A DNA stretch of 64,000 bases. It comes from an uncultured Marinobacter sp. (GTDB lineage: Bacteria > Pseudomonadota > Gammaproteobacteria > Pseudomonadales > Oleiphilaceae). Below are positions 16,501 to 24,544 of the stretch, piece after piece; within the stretch, counting starts at the first letter, position 1; every line of letters starts with the position of its first letter. The notes beneath the pieces are model-generated. The model was not told where the DNA came from and did no database searches. It saw nothing but the letters and a program-made list of their open reading frames with translations. The translations under genes and the position numbers were made by a program. Location of the stretch: the NCBI RefSeq assembly GCF_947488835.1, contig NZ_CANLBK010000004.1, positions 310,001-374,000 on the forward strand, read 5' to 3'.

Positions 16501-17868
16501 TCAGGCCGTGGGTGACATGATCAAACGTTGAGGTCGAAAACGAACAAACAGCGCCAACGCCAGGCCAAAGGTCAGCCATTCCGCCATCGGCAGCGCCAAC
16601 AGCAGCGGCCAGTCTGGCGCAAAGCGGGCGATGCCCACCAGTAACAAAGCCGGTAGAACCAGGCTACGGGAGAAGGCCACCACCGCGGAGGGCAGGGGTT
16701 GGTGGGTGGCGGTGAGATACACTGATAGCAATACATTGATGCCGTTCACCAGGAACAGCGGCCAGAGGATGACCAGGTACTGATCGGCCAGCTGCGCCGT
16801 GGCAGGGTCTGCGGCGGTGTCGAGGAACAGGCGAACGACATCATTGCCGAATAGCCAGATAGTGCCCACCAGTGCCAGGGCCAGAGTTATAATTACCGTG
16901 GCACCGCAGCCCATGAACCGGCGGATGCGCTCGGCGTTGCCGGCCCCCAGATTGTGGCTGATCAACACGTGCATGGCGTCTGAAATGCCGTAAAACATCA
17001 TCAAGCTGAGGAATATCAGGTAATTCACCACGGTGAACGCGGCTACACCGGCCAGCCCCTGCGAACTCATCAGCAGCCAGTTTATCAACAACATCACCAG
17101 CCCGACCGACATCTCGTTGATCCACTCTGATACGCCATTGGCGAAGGCTTTGATCACTTCGCGCCAGTTCTGTTGCCGCAACCGGAACGTCAGTTTGCGC
17201 GCGGGCTTGGCAAAGTACAGCGCCAACACTGAGAGCTGCAGCACCTGAGCTATGCCGGTGGCGATGGCTGCGCCGCGCAGGCCGTAATCGAGATATCCCA
17301 CCAGCAACGCATCCAGTGCGATGTTGGCAGCCGCACCCAGCACCAGAGCCGTGGTGGCCAGCCCTGGAAAACCGTCTACCCGCACAAAGTAATACAGCAC
17401 CATGGTGACCAGCTGCAGCACCATCACCCAGATGATCACCAGATAGTACTCGGACATCAGCGAGAAGATGTTGGGTGAAGCCCCGAGCAATCGATAAATG
17501 GGTTCGTGGAACAGCAGCCCGACGAGTGCGCCGGTTAAAGCCAGCGCCAGAGTTACCGTTATACATTTGCTGAAGATAGCAGACGCGGCAGCCCGGTTCC
17601 CTTCACCCAGATAACGACCGGCCCGCACAGTGCCGCCAATGGCCAGCGCCAATGCCAGCCCGAACATTAACGTAAACCAGGGAATTTGCAGGTTTAGCGC
17701 CGCGAGCGCGTCAGCACCGGCAAAGTTGCCGATGAAAATGCCATCCACGATGCTGGCGGTGGTCAGCGCAAGCAATCCGGCCACTGAGGGTAGGGCATAG
17801 CGGAAAAAGGCCGGCCAATAGGGGCCGGCCAGGATCGGATCGTTGGCTTGGTCGCCGGAGTGGGTCAT
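16501..17868 (-). CDS. MATE family efflux transporter
   Basis: A 455-residue integral membrane protein with about twelve helices in the MATE/MatE twofold layout: first repeat starts YWPAFFRYALPSVAGLLALT with a GIFIGNFAGADALAALN motif, second repeat contains NGVSEWINEMSVGLVML and ISHNLGAGNAERIRRF. MATE proteins export cations or small organics using H+ or Na+ gradients. It is next to asbA on the same strand, so it might export petrobactin or an intermediate, but it could equally be a general drug exporter; it lies downstream of trpC with a 22-base gap. The ATG at 17868 is chosen because an upstream start would overlap trpC; the ribosome site is weak. Confidence 0.85.
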   Translation of the reverse strand: MTHSGDQANDPILAGPYWPAFFRYALPSVAGLLALTTASIVDGIFIGNFAGADALAALNLQIPWFTLMFGLALALAIGGTVRAGRYLGEGNRAAASAIFSKCITVTLALALTGALVGLLFHEPIYRLLGASPNIFSLMSEYYLVIIWVMVLQLVTMVLYYFVRVDGFPGLATTALVLGAAANIALDALLVGYLDYGLRGAAIATGIAQVLQLSVLALYFAKPARKLTFRLRQQNWREVIKAFANGVSEWINEMSVGLVMLLINWLLMSSQGLAGVAAFTVVNYLIFLSLMMFYGISDAMHVLISHNLGAGNAERIRRFMGCGATVIITLALALVGTIWLFGNDVVRLFLDTAADPATAQLADQYLVILWPLFLVNGINVLLSVYLTATHQPLPSAVVAFSRSLVLPALLLVGIARFAPDWPLLLALPMAEWLTFGLALALFVRFRPQRLIMSPTA

Positions 17869-17890
17869 GGGGTTGCCGTGGTTCGATGAA

Positions 17891-18700
17891 TCAGCTGAAC
17901 AGTTCTTGCAGCTTTTCGCCGGGCTCTGGCGCGCGCATGAACGACTCGCCAATGAGGAATCCGTAAATACCGCGCTCGGTCATGGCCTGCACGTCTGCGC
18001 GGGTCATAATGCCGCTTTCGGTAATGGCCAAACGGTCAGGGCCAATGCGCTGATGCAGATCGAAGGTGGTGTTCAGCGACACGTCGAAGGTGTGCAAGTT
18101 GCGGTTGTTGATGCCCACCAACGGCGTACTGAGGGTCAGGGCGTCATCCATTTCTTCGCTGTTGTGCACTTCGACCAGCACATCCAGCCCAATTTCATGG
18201 GCGATACCCTCCAGTTCCTGCATCTGGTCTTTGGTAAGGCAGGCGGCAATGAGGAGGATGCAGTCGGCACCAATGGTGCGGGCTTCGTACACTTGATAAG
18301 GCGCGACCATGAAGTCTTTGCGGATGACGGGCAGGCTGCAGGCATTGCGGGCAGCGATCAGATAGTCTTCGTGGCCCTGGAAAAAGTCGTGGTCAGTAAG
18401 TACTGACAAGCAGGCAGCGCCGCCTTTTTCGTAGCTTTCGGCGATTTTGGCGGGCTCAAATGGGTCGCGCAGTATGCCTTTGCTGGGGGAGGCTTTTTTG
18501 ATTTCGGCAATGACGGCTGGTGTGCCGGCTTCAACTCTCTGACGCATGGCGTTGGCGAAGCCCCTTGTCGCAGGCTGGTCGCCGGACATGGCCGTGAGAT
18601 CTTCCAGGCTCGTTTGCCGTTTGCGAAAGTCGATTTCTTCCCACTTTCTTTCTACGATTTTGCGCAGGATGGTGGGGGTTTTGTCGTTTTGCTTGTTCAT
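17891..18700 (-). CDS. trpC: Indole-3-glycerol-phosphate synthase TrpC
   Basis: A 269-residue (beta/alpha)8 enzyme converting 1-(2-carboxyphenylamino)-1-deoxyribulose 5-phosphate to indole-3-glycerol phosphate in tryptophan synthesis. Motifs: [19 protein letters not shown] (substrate-binding Lys), [55 protein letters not shown], and ITESGIM. Length agrees with monofunctional TrpC (no fused TrpF). It lies 14 bases after trpD and is last of a trpG-trpD-trpC set. Confidence 0.96.
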   Translation of the reverse strand: MNKQNDKTPTILRKIVERKWEEIDFRKRQTSLEDLTAMSGDQPATRGFANAMRQRVEAGTPAVIAEIKKASPSKGILRDPFEPAKIAESYEKGGAACLSVLTDHDFFQGHEDYLIAARNACSLPVIRKDFMVAPYQVYEARTIGADCILLIAACLTKDQMQELEGIAHEIGLDVLVEVHNSEEMDDALTLSTPLVGINNRNLHTFDVSLNTTFDLHQRIGPDRLAITESGIMTRADVQAMTERGIYGFLIGESFMRAPEPGEKLQELFS

Positions 18701-18714
18701 TAGAATTTCCTGGC

Positions 18715-19743
18715 TCAGAAGCAGTGTGAAAAGTCTGCCAGTTCCGCGAGTTTTCCGGCCGCCAGGCCAGAGCCCATTGCGTCCAAAGCCATTTCCACGC
18801 CCATTTTGGCGGTCGGAGCCAGGCCGGCTACATAAATGGCGGCGCCGGCGTTCAGGGCGATCATGTCGCGGGCTTTTTCGGCCATTTCATCGTGGCCTCG
18901 GCCGAAGGCGGCTTTGATCAGGTTCAGGGACTCTTCTGCAGTATCCACGGACAGCCCCACCAGAGTCTGGCTCTTTATGCCGAGGTCTTCCGGGGTTATC
19001 TGGTATTCGGTGATCTCGCCATCTTTCAGTTCTGCCACATGGGTAACGCTGGCCAGGCTGATTTCATCCAGGCCGTCTTTGGAGGCCACCACCATAATGT
19101 GTTCAGAGCCCAGCTTGTGCAGTACTTCGGCCATGGGGCGGCAGAGGGCTCGGCTGAATACACCAACCAATTGCCGTTTAACGCCCGCCGGGTTGGTCAT
19201 GGGGCCCAGTATGTTGAACAGAGTGCGGCAGCCCATTTCTTTGCGCGGGCCCACGGCGTGTTTCATGGCACCGTGATGGCTTGGGGCGAACATGAAGCCG
19301 ACGCCGATTTGTTCTACGCAGCGGGCGACCTGTTCAGGCGTAAGGCTCAGGTTGATGCCTGCTTGTTCAATCAGGTCGGCACTGCCGCTTTTGGAGGACA
19401 CTGCGCGGTTGCCATGTTTGGCAACAAAGCCGCCAGCGGCAGCAACAACGAAAGCGGAGGCAGAGGAAACGTTGAACAGGTTGGCGCCGTCACCGCCGGT
19501 GCCCACGATATCAACCAGTGGCTCGGCTTTGATGGTTACGCCGGAAACCAGCTCGCGCATGACTTCCACAGCGCCGGTGATTTCATCGACGGTTTCACTT
19601 TTTATCCGCAAACCCATGAGCAGAGCGCCGATCTGGGCGTCGGTGGCTTCGCCGTTCATCACGATGCGCATCACGCTTTTCATTTCTTCCCGGGACATGT
19701 CGAGGTTTTCGGCAACCCGGTTCAGTGCGTCTTTCATGTTCAT
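18715..19743 (-). CDS. trpD: Anthranilate phosphoribosyltransferase TrpD
   Basis: A 342-residue enzyme that joins phosphoribosyl pyrophosphate to anthranilate. Motifs: [23 protein letters not shown] (PRPP loop), [46 protein letters not shown] in pieces ([22 protein letters not shown]), and [10 protein letters not shown]. The start is ATG 19743 with a second ATG two codons later; the gene begins 14 bases after the trpG stop. Standalone TrpD length, with no fusion to TrpG. Confidence 0.96.
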   Translation of the reverse strand: MNMKDALNRVAENLDMSREEMKSVMRIVMNGEATDAQIGALLMGLRIKSETVDEITGAVEVMRELVSGVTIKAEPLVDIVGTGGDGANLFNVSSASAFVVAAAGGFVAKHGNRAVSSKSGSADLIEQAGINLSLTPEQVARCVEQIGVGFMFAPSHHGAMKHAVGPRKEMGCRTLFNILGPMTNPAGVKRQLVGVFSRALCRPMAEVLHKLGSEHIMVVASKDGLDEISLASVTHVAELKDGEITEYQITPEDLGIKSQTLVGLSVDTAEESLNLIKAAFGRGHDEMAEKARDMIALNAGAAIYVAGLAPTAKMGVEMALDAMGSGLAAGKLAELADFSHCF

Positions 19744-19757
19744 TAGCTGTTGCCTTC

Positions 19758-20339
19758 TTATTGGGTTCGCAGGAAGTTGCGCAGCAGTTCGTGGCCCTGT
19801 TCGCTCATGATGGATTCCGGGTGGAACTGCACGCCCTCAACGGCCAGGGTTTTATGGCGCACGCCCATAATCTCTTCCATGCTGCCGTCGCTGTTGCGAG
19901 TCCAGGCGGTTACTTCCAGGCAGTCCGGCAGGGTGTTCTGATCAATCACCAGGCTGTGGTAACGGGTGGCTTGCAGCGGGTTATTCAAACCCCGGAAAAC
20001 GCCCGAGTCTTTGTGATAAACCGCGGACACCTTGCCATGCATCACGCGCCCGGCGCGAATTGTATCGCCGCCAAATACCTGCCCTATGGACTGATGGCCC
20101 AGACAAATGCCCAGAATTGGAAGCTTGCCGGCAAAATGACGAATCGCTTCCATGGAAATACCCGCATCGTCAGGTGTGCAGGGGCCGGGTGAAACCACCA
20201 GCCGTTCCGGATTCAGTGCCTCGATTTCGTCAATGGTGATCTCATCGTTCCGGTACACCTGAACGTCGGTACCCAGCTCGGCAAAATACTGGACAATGTT
20301 GTAGGTGAAGCTGTCGTAGTTATCAATCATCAGCAGCAT
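19758..20339 (-). CDS. trpG: Anthranilate synthase glutaminase subunit TrpG (may also act as PabA)
   Basis: A 193-residue class I glutamine amidotransferase supplying ammonia to TrpE. Nucleophile Cys is in [19 protein letters not shown], oxyanion segment in [13 protein letters not shown], and the His/Glu pair in [12 protein letters not shown]. In many proteobacteria the same protein serves folate synthesis as PabA. trpE is encoded 4.2 kb away at 24545-26032 rather than directly upstream, with cassettes, an IS remnant and a nuclease gene between. The ribosome site is weak; a second ATG lies three codons in. Confidence 0.94.
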   Translation of the reverse strand: MLLMIDNYDSFTYNIVQYFAELGTDVQVYRNDEITIDEIEALNPERLVVSPGPCTPDDAGISMEAIRHFAGKLPILGICLGHQSIGQVFGGDTIRAGRVMHGKVSAVYHKDSGVFRGLNNPLQATRYHSLVIDQNTLPDCLEVTAWTRNSDGSMEEIMGVRHKTLAVEGVQFHPESIMSEQGHELLRNFLRTQ

Positions 20340-20451
20340 AGCGATCGGGACCGTATGTTCTAGCAGTGGATGTGTTCGCCATGCGGGCGGCGCTGTTTAA
20401 AAGGAGATATACAGCACACCTTGCCTGAGGTTTGGCGCAAACAAGCAGAGG

Positions 20452-20480
20452 ATTATTGCAGTCCCCCGCCTTGGGTACAA
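20452..20480 (-). promoter_or_regulatory. Candidate promoter for trpGDC
   Basis: On the leftward strand, TTGTAC (20475-20480) and AATAAT (20452-20457) are 17 bases apart, a reasonable sigma-70 pair 113 bases before trpG. If real, trpGDC is transcribed independently of trpE, as needed after the intervening insertion. I see no tryptophan-rich leader ORF here. Confidence 0.4.
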
Positions 20481-21066
20481 TATCGGGCGGGCTGGGAGGC
20501 CTTTAATAAGCCTGTGGCTGAAGAGAAAATGCCGTGCTTTAGCACACTGAGTTCGCTGGTGGGCATGATGAACGCGCGAGTGGTTGAAGGCGTGGCAATT
20601 CGCACCATGCTGGTTGGCTCTGGTGAAGGTTACTGTATTGGTTGGGAGCCAGTTCTCAGGCTTTACTGAAAAAAGGCGTCGCTGTTAGTAAGCTTTTGAT
20701 ATGGTTGCTGGAGTGAAGCGCTGGTTCGAATTTGGAGAGGCGGAGTTATACGAACGCATTCGCAAAACTCCAGAACTAATCAGGGGAAAATACGGTAACT
20801 AGCTGATAGGGGTTGAAATTTGAAACGGGAAGGGTGGAATTATACGGCCATGGTGGAATCGGTAGTAGCTAATAAAGGGCGTATAAATCCGGCGGTAGCC
20901 GTGGTGGCAAATCCTCAAGTGGCTGTTTTATTTGAAGAAGGTTTTGTTTTTGGGCGTGCGTTCTAATGGAGTTTTACGAATGCGTGATATAAGAACTCGT
21001 TCGTATAATTAGCTGTTAACTGTGCGGCCAAAGGCTAAAAGTTGAAGTCGAGGAAGATGATTTGAA
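20481..21066. other. Non-coding or decayed stretch with three degenerate repeats
   Basis: No convincing gene. Three copies of a short degenerate element are visible: GGAGTTATACGAACGC (20742-20757), a weaker TGGAATTATACGGCC (about 20835-20849) and GGAGTTTTACGAATGC (20968-20983). The 10-base TTATACGAAC at 20746-20755 is exactly inverted at 20999-21008. Short frames around the copies encode similar residues (FEFGEAELYER, KFETGRVELYG), suggesting fragments of a repeated coding module. GTTAACT at 21015-21021 resembles an integron core site but I could not find its partner. Base composition is more AT-rich than the flanking trp genes, consistent with acquired DNA. Confidence 0.4.
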
Positions 21067-21354
21067 ATGAGTGCTGAGATATTTTTTATTTTAGCTGGGG
21101 TGTGGGTACTTGGCGGGCTGGGCATAATGTTTTCGTTACTCAAGGCCAAACCCTTCAAGCTTTTATGCGGTGGGGTAGGGCTTCTCCTCTATGGATCTCT
21201 GGCCGCCATAGCTGCAAGCATGGACGGTGCTATGCTTGATTTTCCAGCGCTCGAAATGGCGGGCAACCTCTTGACCGTCTTTTTCTCAGTAATCAGCAGC
21301 ATCATGATTGGCTCAGCTTGGTCGGAGCTGCGTGCTCGTTATCAGGCCAGTTAA
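21067..21354 (+). CDS. Small membrane protein of the first gene cassette
   Basis: A 95-residue hypothetical protein with three predicted membrane segments (about residues 5-27, 31-51 and 63-83) and a short charged tail (SELRARYQAS). I do not recognise a family. Its stop codon lies inside the left core of an attC-like site (21350-21435), the usual arrangement of an integron cassette, and it reads opposite to the surrounding trp genes. A weak AGGAAG lies 12 bases before the ATG. It may be a cassette-borne envelope or stress protein; no function can be assigned. Confidence 0.6.
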   Translation: MSAEIFFILAGVWVLGGLGIMFSLLKAKPFKLLCGGVGLLLYGSLAAIAASMDGAMLDFPALEMAGNLLTVFFSVISSIMIGSAWSELRARYQAS

Positions 21355-21435
21355 CAAGGCAATCAAATTCGTTCCGGCCCGAAGGGCCTCCACCGGACGC
21401 CCTTGTCAGGGCGCCGTTTATTGCTGGCGTTAGAT
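21350..21435 (+). repeat. attC-like recombination site (59-base element) 1
   Basis: The left core GTTAAC at 21350-21355 mirrors a right core GTTAGAT (21429-21435), which fits the GTTRRRY consensus exactly. Inside them GGCAATCAAA (21358-21367) pairs with TTTATTGC (near 21418-21425), leaving one unpaired base, as seen in genuine attC sites where an extrahelical base sets strand choice. A GGCCC-GAA-GGGCC hairpin lies in the centre. The ~86-base size is normal for attC. The site directly follows the 95-residue gene and the next cassette gene starts 19 bases after it. Confidence 0.75.
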
Positions 21436-21453
21436 TTTTCACAGGTATGCTGA

Positions 21454-22452
21454 ATGAAGCATTGGACAGAGCCCAACGGGATATTCCTGATTCAAATTCC
21501 AACAGAGTGGCAATACCTCAACCCTGTTGTGGAAGGCGAAGAGGAAAAGTCCCCATACAGCTTTCAGCCCTATGAAAACGCTAACGGGTGCTTTCAGATT
21601 AGCTGTTATCCACTAGAGGAAATAGCACCTAAACTTGCAGGTGAGTATCCGAACGGTGTGCCCGAGCTTAGATGGCGACCTTCCAGGATGGATGATTCAG
21701 AGTTCTGTGTTCACATGTTTTATGGGGCTTCAGCAGATCAGGCTTTGATCGGTAAATATATCCATGATGCAAGTCTTGATAACGATGAAAAGATAAATAA
21801 AGAACTCCGCTTAGTTCATAAAATTTTAAAATCTGTGGTTATTGTCCCTCCCGGAGACCGAAAGCTAGCCTCTGATATGGAAAAGTTTGATCGATTCCAA
21901 GGAGCGTTGGCTGCATCGTATGACCTTCTGGATAACGCGATAGAATCAGATTCCTTTGTCGAAGTGATTGCCGTTTCCGCCAATCAGATTGATGCATTTC
22001 TAAGGTTGAGCATAGTCATCGCCATTCAACTGAAGAATCAGACGGACGAGGTCCCAATAAAATATCTTTTTCAAGCAGAAGATGAACGAGGCTTGATGGA
22101 GCGAAAAATATATGATGATGCTCTTAAATATAATGTCATTAAAGACAATGACCACAAAGAGCTGAATTCGTTGTATAAGTTAAGAAATCGCGTGATACAC
22201 AGGTATATCATATCTAACATAAAGACCCGCGACTTACCTGGGATTGCGCTCAGATATGTTGATGCATGTGAGAAAGTGCGTTTAGTACTACGAGATCTTG
22301 AGAATAAACAAAAGGATTGTCAGTATGGCGTTTACGGCAAAAAATTCATGAAATCTTCCGAGCCTGATCATGAGGCAATAAAACGGTTATTTGCTGATGT
22401 TAACGATAAGCACCTTATTCGTAAATTCGCGAGGAAGGTCACGAATGATTGA
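21454..22452 (+). CDS. Cassette-borne hypothetical protein with a HEPN-like C-terminal half
   Basis: A 332-residue cytosolic protein, AT-rich against its surroundings. The N-terminal third (residues 1-130) is a beta-rich domain starting TEPNGIFLIQIPTEWQYLN. The C-terminal half is helical and contains LNSLYKLRNRVIHRYIIS (about residues 244-261), where RNRVIH fits the Rx4-6H motif of HEPN ribonucleases and nucleotide-binding proteins. HEPN proteins occur in toxin-antitoxin, abortive-infection and CRISPR effectors, so a defence or stabilisation role is possible, but a structural HEPN is equally likely. It lies between two attC-like sites with its start 19 bases after the first core and its stop at the border of the second, a classic cassette. 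Confidence 0.65.
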   Translation: MKHWTEPNGIFLIQIPTEWQYLNPVVEGEEEKSPYSFQPYENANGCFQISCYPLEEIAPKLAGEYPNGVPELRWRPSRMDDSEFCVHMFYGASADQALIGKYIHDASLDNDEKINKELRLVHKILKSVVIVPPGDRKLASDMEKFDRFQGALAASYDLLDNAIESDSFVEVIAVSANQIDAFLRLSIVIAIQLKNQTDEVPIKYLFQAEDERGLMERKIYDDALKYNVIKDNDHKELNSLYKLRNRVIHRYIISNIKTRDLPGIALRYVDACEKVRLVLRDLENKQKDCQYGVYGKKFMKSSEPDHEAIKRLFADVNDKHLIRKFARKVTND

Positions 22453-22512
22453 ATATAACAAATGCAGGCAAGGGACGCTCCTGACGTCGCGCCCCTGCTG
22501 CAAGCGTTGAGG
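22453..22512 (+). repeat. attC-like recombination site (59-base element) 2
   Basis: Left end ATATAACAAATGCAGG and right end CTGCTGCAAGCGTTGAGG can fold back on each other: AAC pairs with GTT and TGCAG with CTGCA. Inner arms GGGACGC (22471-22477) and GCGCCCC (22489-22495) pair around a short loop, a common attC layout. The right core GTTGAGG matches six of seven positions of GTTRRRY. The site starts at the stop codon of the 332-residue gene. Its sequence is unlike site 1, as typical of mixed cassettes rather than a uniform Vibrio-type array. Confidence 0.7.
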
Positions 22513-22580
22513 CTGTAGAAAAACCCCGAAATCGCGCCTCGGTTTGATAGGATTGAGCAAACAGACACGGAGCCGTCGGA

Positions 22581-22872
22581 AGGCCTCGCTTCAAGCACTA
22601 CAACTACGACCAGGATGCCATGGTCGTCATCAATTATCAGGAGCAGATCCAGGGCTATAACGGCGTGGCCACGGTGTACAAGAAACGCCAGATCATCATC
22701 GGTGCCCAAGTCTTCGGCGAAGTTCAGAAACACCACACCTTAAAGCCCGTGTTGGAGACGGTTCAGCAGCGCTATAAAAAAACTGGGTATCGCCGACAAC
22801 GTTTATCAAAACGGCGCGGTTGCTTCAGTGCCACCACTGTCCGAAGAAGCACGGCAAATTACGGACAATTAG
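22581..22872 (+). pseudogene. IS1182-family transposase remnant
   Basis: The frame opens RPRFKHYNYDQDAMVVINYQ, resembling the N-terminus of IS1182-type transposases (normally starting Met-Pro-Arg-Phe-Lys), but the start is AGG instead of ATG. After EQIQ it jumps to GYNGVATVYKKRQIIIGAQV, a segment from the middle of the protein, so over 100 codons are deleted. A seven-A run at 22776-22782 then shifts the frame: the correct continuation, LGIADNVYQNGAVA, is in another frame and ends at TAG 22870-22872. Three independent defects make it inactive. Identification is from memory of the family. Positions 22873-23057 hold only a 7-bp hairpin (22970-22992). Confidence 0.7.
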
Positions 22873-23057
22873 CGGAATGATACAGCCATGAACAGTCCTC
22901 AGAGGACCAGTTCGGCAGTGTTTAAGGCTAAATGCAGCTAATGTCCCAGTGTTGCAAAAAGAATAACGAACTTGCGCCAGTTGATCGCAAGTGATGTAAG
23001 AACAACAATAAAGCTGTGGATCAGGCTTTGTAGCAGTTACTGGTTAAGCCACTGATT

Positions 23058-24503
23058 TCAGGGCATAAGAACATCCGGCGCTCCTACGGCCGGTAGCTCG
23101 ATCAGGGCGTGGCTGGTATTGGAGCTGCCTAGTAGTGCTTTGACCAGTAGCTTGTAGGAGTCCAGGTCAAAGGTGACCGACTGGCCAGACAGGGAGAGAT
23201 CATAGAGCTCTTGTTCGTCATGCACCGTGGTCACGTGAATCCAGTTATAGATCACCAGAATATCGGGCTGAGCCCCGTCATCCCGATTCTCCACGATAGC
23301 GACCGGCCCTTTCCATGGCCAGGTTTGTAAACGCAGTTGATGAAAGGCGATCTGTGCCCTCAGGTTGTAACGGGTTACGTCTTCAATTCCTTCGCAGGCC
23401 CCTTTGCATCGCCCTAGCGCGCGCTGAAAACAGGGGCCTTCGCGTTCGGGCTCCAGGCCCAGCAGTTGGTTACACAGTTCGTTTTTTGTGGCAATGCCGG
23501 TTAAGGCTCGCTCGGCATCGCGTTTGCTTCGAAACAGGCCGTAATAACTGGCAAGCCGATGCGGCTCTATTTCCCGCACCAGCCGCGCCTGCAGGTAACC
23601 GGAATTGTTCGGTGCCAGCTCGATGCTCACCAGGTTTTTCGCTGCGCGTGATCGCCGGTTGAAAAGCGGGCTGAGGGTTTTGATCTGTCGAAGTTCCAGC
23701 AACAGTGCTCCGAGTTCGCCGGCGGTGTCGGTGTATTCGATCCGGCGCAAGCTTTCGGAAATACGCACGCCCTTGCTGGTGTTGTGATCGCCGGAAAAAT
23801 GCGAAGCCACTCGTTGGGCAATATTGGTGCTCTTGCCCACATACAGAAGCACGTCGTTTTCGCCGTAAAATCGATAGACCCCTGGGCCGCGTGGCAAATC
23901 ACTCAGGGTGTCTGGTGGCAGGTGTGAGGGAATGCTCGGCCTTTGCAGCAGGGTGGCAATGGCCGCCTCCATTTGAGTGTCGCCTTTTTCCGCCCTTGTG
24001 TGGGTGAAAAACTCGAGCATGGCTGCAACATCGCCCATGGCCCTGTGTCGCTGCACCTGTGCCAAGCCATGGCGTTCAATCAGCGTGTCCATGTTGTGCC
24101 TGCGAAACTCCGGATACAGGCGCCGGGACAGCTTCACCGTGCACAGAACCCGCGCTGAAAAAAGCCGCCCGAGCCGGCGGAACTCCGATTTTATGAATCC
24201 ATAATCGAAGCGCGCGTTGTGGGCAACAAACACTGTGTCGCGCAACTTCTCTTCGAGAGTATCGGCTATGGTTTCAAACGCGGGTGCATCGGTGACCATC
24301 GCGTTGGAAATGCCGGTCAGTTGCTCGATAAAGGGGGAAATGCGCATGCCTGGATTGAGCAGTGTTTGCCACTCGCCCACAACCTCACCCGCGCGCCAGA
24401 AGCGGATCCCTATTTCAGTAATACGGTCGTGGGATGAGTTCCCGCCGGTGGTTTCAATGTCGAGAAACGCAAACGTGGTTTGTTCGAGATGGTTGGTTGT
24501 CAT
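23058..24503 (-). CDS. DnaQ-like 3'-5' exonuclease fused to a GIY-YIG nuclease domain
   Basis: A 481-residue two-nuclease protein. The N-terminal DEDDh exonuclease (about residues 8-175) has Exo I FAFLDIETTGG, Exo II HNARFDYGF and Exo III HRAMGDVAAM, where the final His is catalytic. A GIY-YIG endonuclease follows (about 200-285): GPGVYRFYGENDVLLYVGKS and then the Arg in NIAQRVASHF. The rest resembles the Cho/UvrC N-terminal half. Related fusions are annotated as DNA polymerase III epsilon-like with UvrC/Cho; a role in nucleotide excision repair is likely but not shown. It lies between the IS remnant and trpE, 41 bases from the trpE stop. Confidence 0.88.
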   Translation of the reverse strand: MTTNHLEQTTFAFLDIETTGGNSSHDRITEIGIRFWRAGEVVGEWQTLLNPGMRISPFIEQLTGISNAMVTDAPAFETIADTLEEKLRDTVFVAHNARFDYGFIKSEFRRLGRLFSARVLCTVKLSRRLYPEFRRHNMDTLIERHGLAQVQRHRAMGDVAAMLEFFTHTRAEKGDTQMEAAIATLLQRPSIPSHLPPDTLSDLPRGPGVYRFYGENDVLLYVGKSTNIAQRVASHFSGDHNTSKGVRISESLRRIEYTDTAGELGALLLELRQIKTLSPLFNRRSRAAKNLVSIELAPNNSGYLQARLVREIEPHRLASYYGLFRSKRDAERALTGIATKNELCNQLLGLEPEREGPCFQRALGRCKGACEGIEDVTRYNLRAQIAFHQLRLQTWPWKGPVAIVENRDDGAQPDILVIYNWIHVTTVHDEQELYDLSLSGQSVTFDLDSYKLLVKALLGSSNTSHALIELPAVGAPDVLMP

Positions 24504-24544
24504 TGTCTCAAGCCACGCGACCGGCAGGTGTTCCGTTTATGATA

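Noticed and set aside
20370..20669. Possible 99-codon gene just beyond trpG
   Set aside because: No family motif or clear ribosome site, and it covers the candidate trpGDC promoter on the other strand.
21015..21021. GTTAACT as a third integron core site
   Set aside because: It fits only six of seven consensus positions and I could not find a matching left core within normal attC length.
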